A stretch of 64,000 nucleotides of DNA from S015-6 sp964384945 (GTDB lineage: Bacteria; Desulfobacterota; DSWW01): the NCBI GenBank assembly GCA_964384945.1, contig CAYLMK010000002.1:62001-126000 (forward strand), read 5' to 3'. The notes below the pieces were generated by a model. The model was not told the DNA's origin and did not search any database. It saw only the letters and a program-made list of their open reading frames with translations. The first letter of the stretch is position 1; each line of letters opens with the position of its first letter. This document shows, piece after piece, positions 44,009 to 53,455 of this stretch. A program made the translations under genes and the position numbers.

Positions 44009-45511
44009 GTGCGGATGGAACAGGGGCCGGGCAATGCCTCCATCGACGTCGTGAATTCCGTCGGCCTTCCGCTGAAAGTGGTCTACGGCCTGGGGCAGAT
44101 CGCGAGCGCCGTGAAGACCGCCCTCTTCGGGCTCTTCTCCCTCTATTTCTACACGACCGTCCTGGGCCTGTCCGGGACCCTGGTCGGCATCGCCTCGGCG
44201 ATCGGGCTTGTCTGGGACGCCGTCATCGATCCGGTCATCGGGTCTCTGTCGGACCGCACGACCGGTGCCCTGGGAAGGCGGCACGGCTACATGCTCGTCG
44301 GGGCGGCCGGAATGGGCGTTTCGTTCTGGGCGTGCTTCGCCCCACCGGCGAACCTGTCCACCGAGGCCCTGTTTGCCTGGGTCCTGGGGTCGAATCTCCT
44401 GGTGCGAACCATGGTCTCCCTGTTCGGCATCCCCTACTACGCCCTCGGCTCGGAATTGAGCCGGGATTACCACGAACGGACCTCCATCACCGGAATCCGC
44501 GGAGGGCTAGGGCTGTTCGGAACCATGGCGACGGCCGTGCTCAGCTTCGTGATCTTCTTTCCGGCCTCCCCTGGCGGGGGGGACCCGAAGCTCAACGTCG
44601 AAGGATACCGGCACATGGGGCTTTTCTCCGGCGCGGTCATGAGCCTCGTCTCGCTGACCGCCACCCTCGGCACGCTCTCCCACCGGCAGCACCGCGCCGG
44701 GGAAGAAGCGACGGCCCGACCGGCGGGCGCCGCCCGCATGATCGCAGAGGCGGCCGGCGCCCTGCGGAACGTCTCGTTCCGCGTCGTCCTCTCCTCCTAC
44801 TTCCTGTTCTTTCTCGGCGTCGTGGTCAATGGAACCCTGGCCATTCACTTTCTGAGTTACTATGCGCAGATCACGGCAAGCCGGGACGTGAGCGCCTTTC
44901 AGCTCGCCTTTTTCCTGGGCGCATTGTCCGGCGTCTTCTGCTGGCTTCGGGTCTCCAGGCGCCTGGAGAAGCGCCGGCTCTATTTCCTGGGCACCCTGGG
45001 TACGGCGCTGGTGATGGGAAGCGCCTTCGTGTTTCTCGGCGAGGGCCGTCCCCTGGGGACCGGCTCCCTTTCCCCTCTGCTCTTCGGCAACGGCGTCGCC
45101 GGATTCTTCGCGAGCCTGCTCTGGATCATCCCCTCCTCGATGATCGCCGACGTGGCCGACCAGGACGAACTGCTCACCGGCGAACGGCGGGAGGGGACTT
45201 TCTTCGGCCTCTTTCACTTCGGTGAGCAAATCGCGGCGGGCGCGGCCATTCTGATCACCGGAATCCTGATCGATCGCTTCGCAGGCCTCTCCCCGGGCCA
45301 GGCCGATCCGTCCGCAGGCACGGTCGCGCGCATCGGGATGCTTTACAGCCTTCTGCCCTCCGTGCTTCTCTTGATCTCCGCAGGGCTGATCCTCTTCTAC
45401 GCGCTCGACGAAGGAAAGATCGCCTCCATCCAGGCGGGGCTCGAGGCGAGGAGCAGGGGTGCAGAGGGGGAAGAGTACCGGGCTCCGATCCAGGCCGGCA
45501 ACGACCTATGA
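44009..45511 (+). CDS. MFS/GPH-family cation symporter
   Basis: An inner-membrane transporter of about 500 residues with roughly 12 hydrophobic helices. The family signature is VWDAVIDPVIGSLSDRT followed by GRRHGYMLVG (loop 2-3), and MIADVADQDELLTGERREGTFFG in the second half, typical of the glycoside-pentoside-hexuronide:cation symporters (MFS_2). Members move sugars, and relatives such as MFSD2 proteins move lysolipids. In this locus it may import a sugar or lipid precursor or move the product; direction is unknown. Start: GTG at 44009 with GAGGAAGA about 9 nt upstream; ATG at 44015 is nearly equivalent. Confidence 0.83.
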   Translation: MRMEQGPGNASIDVVNSVGLPLKVVYGLGQIASAVKTALFGLFSLYFYTTVLGLSGTLVGIASAIGLVWDAVIDPVIGSLSDRTTGALGRRHGYMLVGAAGMGVSFWACFAPPANLSTEALFAWVLGSNLLVRTMVSLFGIPYYALGSELSRDYHERTSITGIRGGLGLFGTMATAVLSFVIFFPASPGGGDPKLNVEGYRHMGLFSGAVMSLVSLTATLGTLSHRQHRAGEEATARPAGAARMIAEAAGALRNVSFRVVLSSYFLFFLGVVVNGTLAIHFLSYYAQITASRDVSAFQLAFFLGALSGVFCWLRVSRRLEKRRLYFLGTLGTALVMGSAFVFLGEGRPLGTGSLSPLLFGNGVAGFFASLLWIIPSSMIADVADQDELLTGERREGTFFGLFHFGEQIAAGAAILITGILIDRFAGLSPGQADPSAGTVARIGMLYSLLPSVLLLISAGLILFYALDEGKIASIQAGLEARSRGAEGEEYRAPIQAGNDL

Positions 45512-45568
45512 CGCAAAGGAACCGAATACCGACTCCACGATAGACAAGCAAGGCAAGGAACAAGGGGA

Positions 45569-45874
45569 ATGCCCGAGATGAATGCAGGAAACCCGCCCGC
45601 GACTGCAGGGCCTTCTCAGGAGGAGATCCTCGACTTCCTCAAATCGATCGCCCTGGAAGAGCTCGAACTGTCCGAGGAACAGATCGAAGCAATGACCCTG
45701 GAGACATCGATCGTCGAGGGCCTTCGGCTCGACTCGGTGGACCAGGTGGTTCTGGTCACCGCCATCGAAGAACGCTACGATTTTCAGTTCGACTTCGAGG
45801 ACGGCAAACGCATCGACACCGTGAAAGAACTCGTGGAGATGATCCGAGAGCGAATCGCCGCCAGGGGCGGGTGA
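45569..45874 (+). CDS. Free-standing acyl carrier protein 2
   Basis: A 101-residue acyl carrier protein with Ser56 in RLDSVDQVVL as the phosphopantetheine site and an acidic helix 2-3 region (IEERYDFQFDFEDGKRIDTV), as in free ACPs of lipid and PKS systems. AAGGGGA precedes the ATG; ATG at 45578 is an alternative. It is the last gene before an internal promoter and the hydrolase/acyl-AMP ligase pair, so it is a good candidate partner of the ligase at 46868-48640. It differs markedly from ACP 1 (30695-30985), suggesting separate roles in loading and processing. Confidence 0.88.
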   Translation: MPEMNAGNPPATAGPSQEEILDFLKSIALEELELSEEQIEAMTLETSIVEGLRLDSVDQVVLVTAIEERYDFQFDFEDGKRIDTVKELVEMIRERIAARGG

Positions 45875-45900
45875 TCGCCTTTTCGTCTCGATCAACCGGT

Positions 45901-45929
45901 TTGCCTCGCCCGGCGGTTTGTGCTATAGG
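45901..45929 (+). promoter_or_regulatory. Internal promoter before the hydrolase / acyl-AMP ligase genes
   Basis: TTGCCT (four of six -35 bases) and TATAGG (four of six -10 bases) are exactly 17 nt apart, with extended -10 TG (TGCTATAGG). Predicted start near 45936, 56 nt before the ATG at 45992. It would let 45992-49719 be expressed apart from the megasynthase genes. Confidence 0.45.
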
Positions 45930-45991
45930 CATGCCCTTTTCCTTCGCCGGGGCTGAGACGGGCAGCGATACCGAAAAGGAAGCCGACAATC

Positions 45992-46789
45992 ATGCCGTAC
46001 TGCACAGTGGGGGATCTCCGGATGCACTACCGGATGGTCGGGCAGGGCCCGCCCCTTGTTCTGATCATGGGCCTGTCCGGAGATCTGACCTGGTGGGAGC
46101 CTCTGGCGCTGGAACTCGAAGCGAGCTTTCAGCTTCTGCTCTTCGACAACCGGGGGTCCGGGCTCACCGATATGCCGGAAGGCAAGTATTCGATCCCGAT
46201 GTTCGCCAACGACACGGTGGGGCTCATGGCTTCGCTCTGGATCCCGAAGGCCCACGTGTTCGGGGTTTCGATGGGAGGCATGATCGCCCAGGAACTCGTC
46301 CTGCGCCACCCGGACTGCGTGGACCGCCTCGTCCTGGGATGCACCCACGCTGGCGGGGAAGGATTCACGATGCCGTCGGTCGAGGCGGTCCAGAACATGA
46401 CCCTCACCCGGGGCAAATCGCCCGAGGAGATCGCCAGACAGACCATGCCGATCCTCTTCGGATCCCGGTTCCTCCGGGAGCATCCGGACAGGATCGAGGC
46501 CATGGTCCGGCGTTTCACGGACAATCCCGCGCCCCGGAAGCCCTTCACGCAGCAGTTCTGGGCGGCCATGGCCCACAACTGCCACGACAGGCTTCCGCAG
46601 GTCCGCAAGCGGACCCTGATCCTGACCGGCAGCGAGGATGCGCTGGTCCCCGCCCGGAACGCCGAGACGCTGCAGGCGCTCATCCCGGACTCGCGGCTGG
46701 CGATCATCCCGCAGGCCGGGCACGTTTTCTTCGTTGAAGATCCGGGGCGGGTCGCCCGGATCATCAAAGAGCATCTCCTCGGAGATTGA
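45992..46789 (+). CDS. Alpha/beta hydrolase 3
   Basis: A 265-residue hydrolase. Oxyanion loop IMGLSGDLTWW (Met replacing the common His), FDNRGSGLTD, nucleophile elbow GVSMGG (Ser93), acid in GSEDALVP, His in QAGHVFFVEDP. The full triad is present, and the sequence is close to esterase/bromoperoxidase-like and 3-oxoadipate enol-lactonase-like hydrolases. No signal peptide. First gene after the internal promoter and 78 nt before the acyl-AMP ligase; it may act as the external thioesterase of the pathway or recycle misloaded acyl groups (inference). Confidence 0.85.
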   Translation: MPYCTVGDLRMHYRMVGQGPPLVLIMGLSGDLTWWEPLALELEASFQLLLFDNRGSGLTDMPEGKYSIPMFANDTVGLMASLWIPKAHVFGVSMGGMIAQELVLRHPDCVDRLVLGCTHAGGEGFTMPSVEAVQNMTLTRGKSPEEIARQTMPILFGSRFLREHPDRIEAMVRRFTDNPAPRKPFTQQFWAAMAHNCHDRLPQVRKRTLILTGSEDALVPARNAETLQALIPDSRLAIIPQAGHVFFVEDPGRVARIIKEHLLGD

Positions 46790-46867
46790 GGGCTTCCGCA
46801 TCAAGATTTCCATCGGCCCGCCGAAGGAACGGATGGAAAGAGGCAGGACCGGACAGGGAGAACCCGA

Positions 46868-48640
46868 ATGCAACTGAAACCGAAGGCAACCACGATCGTC
46901 GAGGTGCTCCTGGGCCTGGAGACGTGCACGCGGTACGGGGCCCGGTTCGTCTCCAAGGGAGAGGAGCCTTCCTACCACACCTATGAAGAGGTCGTCCGGC
47001 GGGCGAAATCGGCGGCAGGCACCCTGCAGGCGGCCGGCCTGAAGCCGGGGGAGCGGGTGGCTATCATCCTGCCCACATCGATTCATTTCCTGGACATCTT
47101 TCTGGGCACGCAACTGGCCGGAGGGATCCCGAGCGCCCTGTATCCGCCCGTCCGGCTGGGCAGGCTCTCCGAGTATTTCCAGAGGACCCGCAGGATGCTC
47201 CGCAGGATCGGGGCGCGGTTTCTGGTCACGGACGGCCGGATCCGCAAGCTCCTCGGGCCCGCCGTGGAGGAGGTCGAGAGCCTCGAGGGCGTGCTGAACG
47301 TGGAGAAGTTGCTGACCGACGCGAAGTGGACGCCTCCGCCGGAAATCGACCCGGACACGCCGGCCTTCCTGCAGTTCTCTTCCGGCACCACGGTGGAGCC
47401 GAAGGCGGTCATGGTCTCCCACACGAACCTGCTTTACAACCTCGAGATGATGGAGAGCGTCTTCCGCGATTACAGCGAAGAGGATTCGTTCCACGGGGGC
47501 GTCTGCTGGCTCCCCCTGTACCACGACATGGGCCTGGTCGGCTGCATGTACAACGGCCTCTATCATCCCGGCAATGTCACCTACATCAGCCCGGAAATCT
47601 TCATCGCCCGGCCGCGGATCTGGCTACGGACCCTTTCGAAGTACAGGGCGGTCATCTCCCCTGCCCCGGACTTCGCCTACGGCCTTTGCCTGCACAAGGT
47701 CAAGGACAAGGACATGGAAGGGGTGGATCTCTCCCATTGGAAGATCGCCCTGAACGGCGCCGAGCCGATCAACACCGAGGGGCTGGTCCAGTTCTGCGAG
47801 CGGTTCGGCCGCTGGGGCTTCCGGCCCGAGGCCATGACGCCGGTTTACGGCCTGGCCGAGGCGGGCCTGGCGGTGAGCTTCTCGGACTTCAAGATCCGGC
47901 CGGTCCTGACCGAGTTCGACCGCGATCTGCTCGCCGAACAGGGCAAGGCGGCTCCGGGCAGGGGCCGCACGCTCCCGTCGGTCGGCCCCCCTCTGCCCGG
48001 GCTCGAGGTGGAGATCCGGGACGAGGCGGACCGCGCCCTTCCCGCGGGCTGGGTCGGCAGGATCATGGCCAGGGGGCCGTCGATCACGAGGGGCTTCTAC
48101 AACGACCCGCAGACGACGGCGGAAATCCTTCGGGACGGATGGCTGGACACCGGCGACCTCGGATTCTTCCACGAGGGCGATCTCTACATCGCGGGGCGGG
48201 CCAAGGACCTGATCATCATCCGCGGAAGGAATTACGCGCCCCAGGAGATCGAGGAACTCGTGCAGGACGTGGAGGGGCTTCGGGTCGGATGCGCGATCGC
48301 GGTGAGCCACATGACCGAGAGCCAGGGAGAACAGCTGATCGTGCTGGCGGAAAAGGACGCGCGAAGCGAGCGGCCCGAAGAAGAAATGGCGGCCGAGATC
48401 CGGGACCGGATCGTCTCGGGCATCTCGCTCACCCCGTACCACGTCCAGATCCTGGATCCGGGAACGCTTCCGCGGACTTCTTCGGGGAAGATGCGCCGCG
48501 CGGGGGCGCTCCAGATGTTCCTTTCCGGAGAGCTTCTTCCGCCGGAGAAGATGGGCGTCCTGAAGATGTTCCGGGAGATCGGCAAGTCCCAGCTCGCCTG
48601 GGGCAGGTTCTGGCTCCAGAAGCGGCGCGCCGGCCCATAG
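46868..48640 (+). CDS. Fatty-acyl-AMP ligase (FAAL-like adenylating enzyme)
   Basis: A 590-residue ANL-superfamily enzyme that should activate a fatty acid with ATP and pass it to an acyl carrier protein. Motifs: P-loop FSSGTTVEPKAVMVSH; WLPLYHDMGLVG, strongly typical of FAALs; PVYGLAEAGLA; the hinge GDLGFFHEGDLYIAGRAKDLI followed by RGRNYAPQEIE; and the C-terminal catalytic Lys in PRTSSGKMRR. FAALs differ from CoA ligases in transferring acyl-AMP to ACP; two free ACPs occur in this locus. Ribosome site GGGAGAACCCGA before the ATG. It probably supplies the starter unit for the megasynthase or an acyl group for a later step. Confidence 0.9.
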   Translation: MQLKPKATTIVEVLLGLETCTRYGARFVSKGEEPSYHTYEEVVRRAKSAAGTLQAAGLKPGERVAIILPTSIHFLDIFLGTQLAGGIPSALYPPVRLGRLSEYFQRTRRMLRRIGARFLVTDGRIRKLLGPAVEEVESLEGVLNVEKLLTDAKWTPPPEIDPDTPAFLQFSSGTTVEPKAVMVSHTNLLYNLEMMESVFRDYSEEDSFHGGVCWLPLYHDMGLVGCMYNGLYHPGNVTYISPEIFIARPRIWLRTLSKYRAVISPAPDFAYGLCLHKVKDKDMEGVDLSHWKIALNGAEPINTEGLVQFCERFGRWGFRPEAMTPVYGLAEAGLAVSFSDFKIRPVLTEFDRDLLAEQGKAAPGRGRTLPSVGPPLPGLEVEIRDEADRALPAGWVGRIMARGPSITRGFYNDPQTTAEILRDGWLDTGDLGFFHEGDLYIAGRAKDLIIIRGRNYAPQEIEELVQDVEGLRVGCAIAVSHMTESQGEQLIVLAEKDARSERPEEEMAAEIRDRIVSGISLTPYHVQILDPGTLPRTSSGKMRRAGALQMFLSGELLPPEKMGVLKMFREIGKSQLAWGRFWLQKRRAGP

Positions 48641-48696
48641 CCACCCCGCAGGGGGCGTGACGGCCAGGGTTCGGCCTCCGGGCAGAAGGAGATCCC

Positions 48697-49719
48697 GTGG
48701 ACGTATCCATCCTCATCGTCAACTGGAACACCCGCGAGTACCTGCGCCAGGCCCTTCGGTCCGTCCGGGAGACCGTTCGGGGAATCGAATACGAAGTGAT
48801 CGTCGTGGACAATGCCTCCTCGGACGGCAGCGCCGAAATGGTCCGCCGCGACTTCCCCGGTTTTCAGCTCATCGCGAACCCACGCAATCTCGGCTTCGCC
48901 CAGGGAAACAACCAGGCCATGGCGCTCGCCCGGGGCGAACATATCCTGATCATGAACCCGGACGTGGTCCTCGACCCCGATACGGTCCATGGGTTGCTCG
49001 CATTTGCAAGGGATCACCCGGATGCGGGCGTGGTGAGCCCAAAGCTCCTCAACCCGGACCGAAGCCTCCAGCCCTTCTACGGCAGGATCCCCACCCTCGC
49101 CACGGTGTTTTTTCTTTACACCCGCGTCGGGGGCTGGATCGACCGGAAGGCCCTCGGCGGCCGCATGAGGAGGCGGGAACGCTACGAGGACTACGGCGAC
49201 TTTCAGGAGGTCCTCTGCTTCACGGACGGGGGTGCGGGCTTTTCCTGCTCCCTGATTCCAAGGAAGGTCATCGAGGAAATCGGCTTCATGGACGAGCGGT
49301 TTCCCGTCTTCTTCAACGACGGCGATTTCGGGATGCGCCTGTTCCGTGCGGGTTACCGTGCGTACATTCTCCCGCATGTCCGGGCGGTTCACTTCGGCGG
49401 CTCATCGGTCAGGCAGCTCGACCGGCTCGCCTACAATCAGGAGTACGTATACGGGCTGCGGACCTATACGAGCACGTACCGGGGATTCTTCTACAGCCGG
49501 GCCATCGAGGCCGTCCTCTCCCTCAACGTGCTGCTCGAGGCGCTGGGAAACGCCTGGTGGGTCCTGCGAGGAGCCAAGCCCCTGCGCTCCCTGGTCGAGC
49601 CTTGCGTGAATTTCGCCAAGGCCCTCTCTTACCGTCCCGCGAACGCACGCCGCCACATCTTTCGGCCCCTTTCCAAGCCAGGGAGTGGAGAGCCCAGAGG
49701 CTGCCCTCCCCCCCTCTGA
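48697..49719 (+). CDS. GT2-family glycosyltransferase (WbbL/rhamnosyltransferase-like)
   Basis: A 340-residue GT-A transferase. It opens VDVSILIVNWNTREYL, has VVDNASSDGSAEMV, NLGFAQGNNQ and the metal/donor motif MNPDVVLDPD, then FTDGGAGFSCSLIPR and DERFPVFFNDGDFGMR for the acceptor base region. This matches rhamnosyl- and other sugar transferases of envelope polysaccharide synthesis. GTG start with AAGGAGATCCC directly upstream. It is the second glycosyltransferase of the locus and the last gene before the signalling region, so the product may carry more than one sugar, or this gene belongs to envelope synthesis. Confidence 0.87.
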   Translation: MDVSILIVNWNTREYLRQALRSVRETVRGIEYEVIVVDNASSDGSAEMVRRDFPGFQLIANPRNLGFAQGNNQAMALARGEHILIMNPDVVLDPDTVHGLLAFARDHPDAGVVSPKLLNPDRSLQPFYGRIPTLATVFFLYTRVGGWIDRKALGGRMRRRERYEDYGDFQEVLCFTDGGAGFSCSLIPRKVIEEIGFMDERFPVFFNDGDFGMRLFRAGYRAYILPHVRAVHFGGSSVRQLDRLAYNQEYVYGLRTYTSTYRGFFYSRAIEAVLSLNVLLEALGNAWWVLRGAKPLRSLVEPCVNFAKALSYRPANARRHIFRPLSKPGSGEPRGCPPPL

Positions 49720-49762
49720 TCTTCTGCCGCTGTTTCATCAAGAATCTCGGGAAAAGATCCGA

Positions 49763-52700
49763 ATGAATCTACGGGGAATCACACCCTGCGTCGAAAGGGC
49801 AGGAACAAGAAGAGGGCCTGTCTCGGGCCGGAACGATCGGAGAAAGCGACCCTACCGCTCCATGCTTCCCGCAAGAAACGTCGACGAACTCATTGCACTC
49901 GCCTATCGGGACGACCTGACCGGTCTGTACAACCGCAGGTACTTCCGAGAGGTGCTGACAAAGCCCCTCGAGGAGGAGGCGGATCCCGGCGCCTACAGCT
50001 TTCTGCTCGTGGACATCGATTTCTTCAAGGAAATCAACGACTCCTACGGACACCAGACCGGCGACCACGTACTCGTGACGGTGGCGGGTCTCCTGAACGA
50101 CGCCCTGCAGGGCGAGGAGACCGCGATCCGCTACGCAGGGGACGAATTCATCGCGGTGCTGCCCGGGGCGTCCCGGGACGAGGGACTGGCCAGGGCCGGC
50201 CGCATCGTGGAAAGCGTGCAGAGGAAGGCCATCCCACTTGACGGCCGAAACGAGTACATTCAGCTCACCCTCTCCGTGGGCGTGGCCTCGTTTCCGACGG
50301 ATGGGAACCATTGGGAAACGGTTATCCAGAAGGCGGATCAGGGCCTTTACGCGGCCAAGCAGAAGGGCCGGAACCGGGCCTGCCCGCCTCCCGAAGAAGG
50401 GGTCGGGATCATGCGGGGGGACGACCTGTCCGGTCTCTTTCCCTGCCCCAAGTTCATCGGACGAGACCCGGCCCTGGAGCAGGCTCTCCAGTCCATCGCG
50501 CTCCAAGCGGGAACGCGCGCGCCCGCTTCCTATCTCCTTTGCACGGGGGAGCGCGGATCGGGCAAGACCCGGTTTCTTCAGGAGGTCGCAAAGGCCCTCC
50601 AAGGGAGCGACGCCTGCGTGATTCGGCTGTCCGGCTCCGAGCAACTGAAGGAACTGCCTTACGGGGCCCTGATCAAGGGCTTCCTGGAGAGCTTCGGAAC
50701 CGCGGGCGGGCTTCGCGAACGGTTGGGGGCCCCTCTTGCGCGCCCGGAGGAAGCCGTCTGGGAATCCTTGTTTGCAGGCGCCCAGGCCGACCCGGAAACG
50801 CTCTCGTGCGAGGCGGCCGGACGCTTGCTCTTGCAAACCCTTGCGGCACTCGATCAGGCCTCCCCGCTGGTCTTGCTGATCGACGACGCAGACCTGCTCG
50901 ATCCTTCCACGGTGGCGCTCCTGCAGGCCTTCCAACGCCCGGAAAAGGCCGGGCCGGCCCCGTTCGTGCTGATGGCCGCCTGCGAGGACCGGGTGGCGTT
51001 CGAGCCTTCGGAGGCACCTCAGGAGACCGGGCAGGGGCGACGCGCCTCTGCTTCTTTTCTCCAGACGCCGACGCCGGTCGTCGAGCTCAAGCCCCTCCGC
51101 GGAACCGACGTAGAAGAGATGGTCCGAACCGTTTTCCCGACCCTTCGCGTGGAACCGCTCTTCCACACCGAGCTCCTCTTGCAGACCCATGGGAATCCCT
51201 CGCACCTGGAGGAGGCCCTGAAGTATCTCGTCCAGACCGGAAAGCTCGTCTATCACCGGAGCGCCTGGAGGTGGGAGGGGGACGGGCTTCAGGACCTGCC
51301 GGACACCCTGGAGGGCCTCCTGGAAAGCAGGCTTTACACCCTGGACCCGGAGGTGCGCACCCTGCTCGTCAAGGCCTCCCTGATGGGACCGGAGATCGAT
51401 CCGGCTCTCATGCAGAAGCTCGAGCAGTCGAACGAGGGGCATCTGTGGGACCTGCTGGACAAGGCCCGCAGCTTCGGGGTCCTGCGCTCCAAGTCCCGTT
51501 GGGAGTACGACGACCTCCGGTTCAGCTCGAGAACGGCGCAGGAGATCTCCTACGACCAGATCCCTGAGGAGGACCGGATTACCTGGCATCTCCAGATGGC
51601 GAGGCTGTTCGAATCCCTTCGGCAGAAACCGAACCTGCTCCAGCTCGGTCCTCTGCTTTACCACGCCGAGATGGCGGGCCTGCAGACGGAGCTGAAGACC
51701 ATCCGGGAGAAATTCAACCTGCTCAGGGCCCCGAGCCACGCAACCCTCCTTTCCGTGCCTCCGCGAAGGAAGAAGCGTTCCGCCCCGATCCGGCACAGCC
51801 CGATTCCTGCCGACGGATGGCCGCTCATTCAATCGCTGTTTCACCTTTTGCGCGCCGCCATCCAGAGCCTTCGGCTCTACCCGGAGACGAGCCCGACGGT
51901 ATCGTCGGCCTGCCAGCGTCTGCTCGACGGCCTGGAACGGGCCTTTCAGGTCGCCGACTCCGTGCACCTTTCCGAGGCCGACGGCGTGGTGCTGGTCAAC
52001 GGGGAGCCTCCGCCCTGGAAGGGCGAGGAAAGAATCGCCACCGAGGGATTCTACCGCTTCCTCGCCGATGCAAGCCTCAAGGACATGTCCTTTCAGAGGG
52101 GCGTGACCCTGCCCGAGATCAAGGCGTTTCTGCACGCCTGGAATACGGTGCTCACAAGTTCCATCGATCCCGGCGCGCAATGGGAAGCCTTTGAGGACCG
52201 GGATGACGTCAAGCACATCCAGGTGAACGCAAAGATCTACGTGGCCGTTTCCGACTCCAATCTCCAAACGGATGGGCCGCTCGTCGTCTCCTCCGGCCCG
52301 TCGGGAAGCCCGGTCGAGGACCTCTCCCGGCTCCTCGCGTCGCTGGAATCCAAGGTCCTCTCCCTGCGGGAGGCCGTCGGCGAGGAGGCGGTCGATCGGC
52401 AGGCGATCGATGCGTTCCTGCCGATCCTGGATCAGGCCCGTGAAATCCTGCCCGCCCTGCGGGAGAGCCTTTCCAAGGCTGCAGAACAGGCACGGGAAGC
52501 AGCCCAACTCCGCAGGACGGAAACCGTCCGGGAAAAGGAAGCCGGAGCAAAGAACGGCCCGCCGCCGGCCCCGGCAACGGGTCCCGACTCCCTTTCGGAA
52601 GACGATGTCCGCTGCTGCCTGGCGGACATCCTTTCCGGGGACTCGGCCCGCGAGGCGCAGGGCTACCAGCGGATCTCCCAGATGGGTTCCCAGGCGGTCG

Positions 52701-53455
52701 AGGCGCTGTACTTCTTCCTCTCGCGGACCGATGATGCGAGGGCGGGCCGCATCTGCGCGAACTTTCTGAAACCGCTGGCGCCGGACCTCCCCCGGCGGAT
52801 TCAGGGCGACATCGAAAGCCGGATCGATCCCGCGGTCAAGCTGCGGCTGCTCCAGCACGCCGCCCCCGTCCTCGAGGCACGCGAGCGCCAGGCACTGCTC
52901 CTGGCGGCCCTGCAGCAGGACGACGAGCCCCCGATGCGCGAGGCCCTTCATCAGATCGAAACCGGTTTTTCCGCGGACGCTTCACGGCTTCTGCTGGAGG
53001 TCTTGCCGGGCTGTCCCGATCGGTTCCGCTACGACGTCTGTCTATCCCTCGGCAGGCTGGGCGACCCGCGCTGCATCTCCCCGTTGCTCGATCACCTGGA
53101 CAGGGAAACCGCGCAGCGTGAGGCGGCGGAGGATCGATTCTCGGAAGGCCTTTGCCACGCGCTGGGGCATTTCAACGAGCCGCAGATCGTCCGGAAGCTC
53201 GGCCAACTGCTGGCATCCAAAGGCCGGTTTCCGTGGGCGAGGAGGCGCGTGCCCCCGGGCCTGCGCAAGGCGGCCCTGCTCGCGCTCATGAAGATCGGCG
53301 GGAACTCCGTCTACGCGACCCTGAAGAAACACGAGAACGACAGGGACCCGTGGATCCGCTTCCGTGTGAAGAGCTTCTTGAAGGGGGAGGCAATCCCCCA
53401 AGGCCCTGTCCGAAATGAGAAGCAACGCGGCGGGGGCCAAGATCTTCGACGCTGA
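49763..53455 (+). CDS. GGDEF - AAA ATPase - HEAT-repeat signalling protein
   Basis: About 1230 residues. Domains: GGDEF diguanylate cyclase (about 40-210: DDLTGLYNRRYF, active site AGDEF near residue 125); STAND/AAA-type ATPase (about 230-600: Walker A GERGSGKTR, Walker B LVLLIDDADLLD); a middle helical region; a linker; and C-terminal HEAT-like repeats (LSLGRLGDPRCISPLLDHLD, LGHFNEPQIVRKLG). The inhibitory I-site RxxD before GGDEF is absent (QGEE). It would couple ATPase-driven sensing to c-di-GMP synthesis, if the cyclase is active. The start is uncertain: 49685 overlaps the glycosyltransferase gene and 49862 starts just before GGDEF; 49763 is a compromise. The final 105 nt are part of a 130-nt repeat found again at 57343. 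Confidence 0.8.
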   Translation: MNLRGITPCVERAGTRRGPVSGRNDRRKRPYRSMLPARNVDELIALAYRDDLTGLYNRRYFREVLTKPLEEEADPGAYSFLLVDIDFFKEINDSYGHQTGDHVLVTVAGLLNDALQGEETAIRYAGDEFIAVLPGASRDEGLARAGRIVESVQRKAIPLDGRNEYIQLTLSVGVASFPTDGNHWETVIQKADQGLYAAKQKGRNRACPPPEEGVGIMRGDDLSGLFPCPKFIGRDPALEQALQSIALQAGTRAPASYLLCTGERGSGKTRFLQEVAKALQGSDACVIRLSGSEQLKELPYGALIKGFLESFGTAGGLRERLGAPLARPEEAVWESLFAGAQADPETLSCEAAGRLLLQTLAALDQASPLVLLIDDADLLDPSTVALLQAFQRPEKAGPAPFVLMAACEDRVAFEPSEAPQETGQGRRASASFLQTPTPVVELKPLRGTDVEEMVRTVFPTLRVEPLFHTELLLQTHGNPSHLEEALKYLVQTGKLVYHRSAWRWEGDGLQDLPDTLEGLLESRLYTLDPEVRTLLVKASLMGPEIDPALMQKLEQSNEGHLWDLLDKARSFGVLRSKSRWEYDDLRFSSRTAQEISYDQIPEEDRITWHLQMARLFESLRQKPNLLQLGPLLYHAEMAGLQTELKTIREKFNLLRAPSHATLLSVPPRRKKRSAPIRHSPIPADGWPLIQSLFHLLRAAIQSLRLYPETSPTVSSACQRLLDGLERAFQVADSVHLSEADGVVLVNGEPPPWKGEERIATEGFYRFLADASLKDMSFQRGVTLPEIKAFLHAWNTVLTSSIDPGAQWEAFEDRDDVKHIQVNAKIYVAVSDSNLQTDGPLVVSSGPSGSPVEDLSRLLASLESKVLSLREAVGEEAVDRQAIDAFLPILDQAREILPALRESLSKAAEQAREAAQLRRTETVREKEAGAKNGPPPAPATGPDSLSEDDVRCCLADILSGDSAREAQGYQRISQMGSQAVEALYFFLSRTDDARAGRICANFLKPLAPDLPRRIQGDIESRIDPAVKLRLLQHAAPVLEARERQALLLAALQQDDEPPMREALHQIETGFSADASRLLLEVLPGCPDRFRYDVCLSLGRLGDPRCISPLLDHLDRETAQREAAEDRFSEGLCHALGHFNEPQIVRKLGQLLASKGRFPWARRRVPPGLRKAALLALMKIGGNSVYATLKKHENDRDPWIRFRVKSFLKGEAIPQGPVRNEKQRGGGQDLRR

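Noticed and set aside
46786..46986. 66-codon frame between the hydrolase and FAAL genes
   Set aside because: It overlaps the FAAL start in another frame and encodes a low-complexity sequence without a motif.
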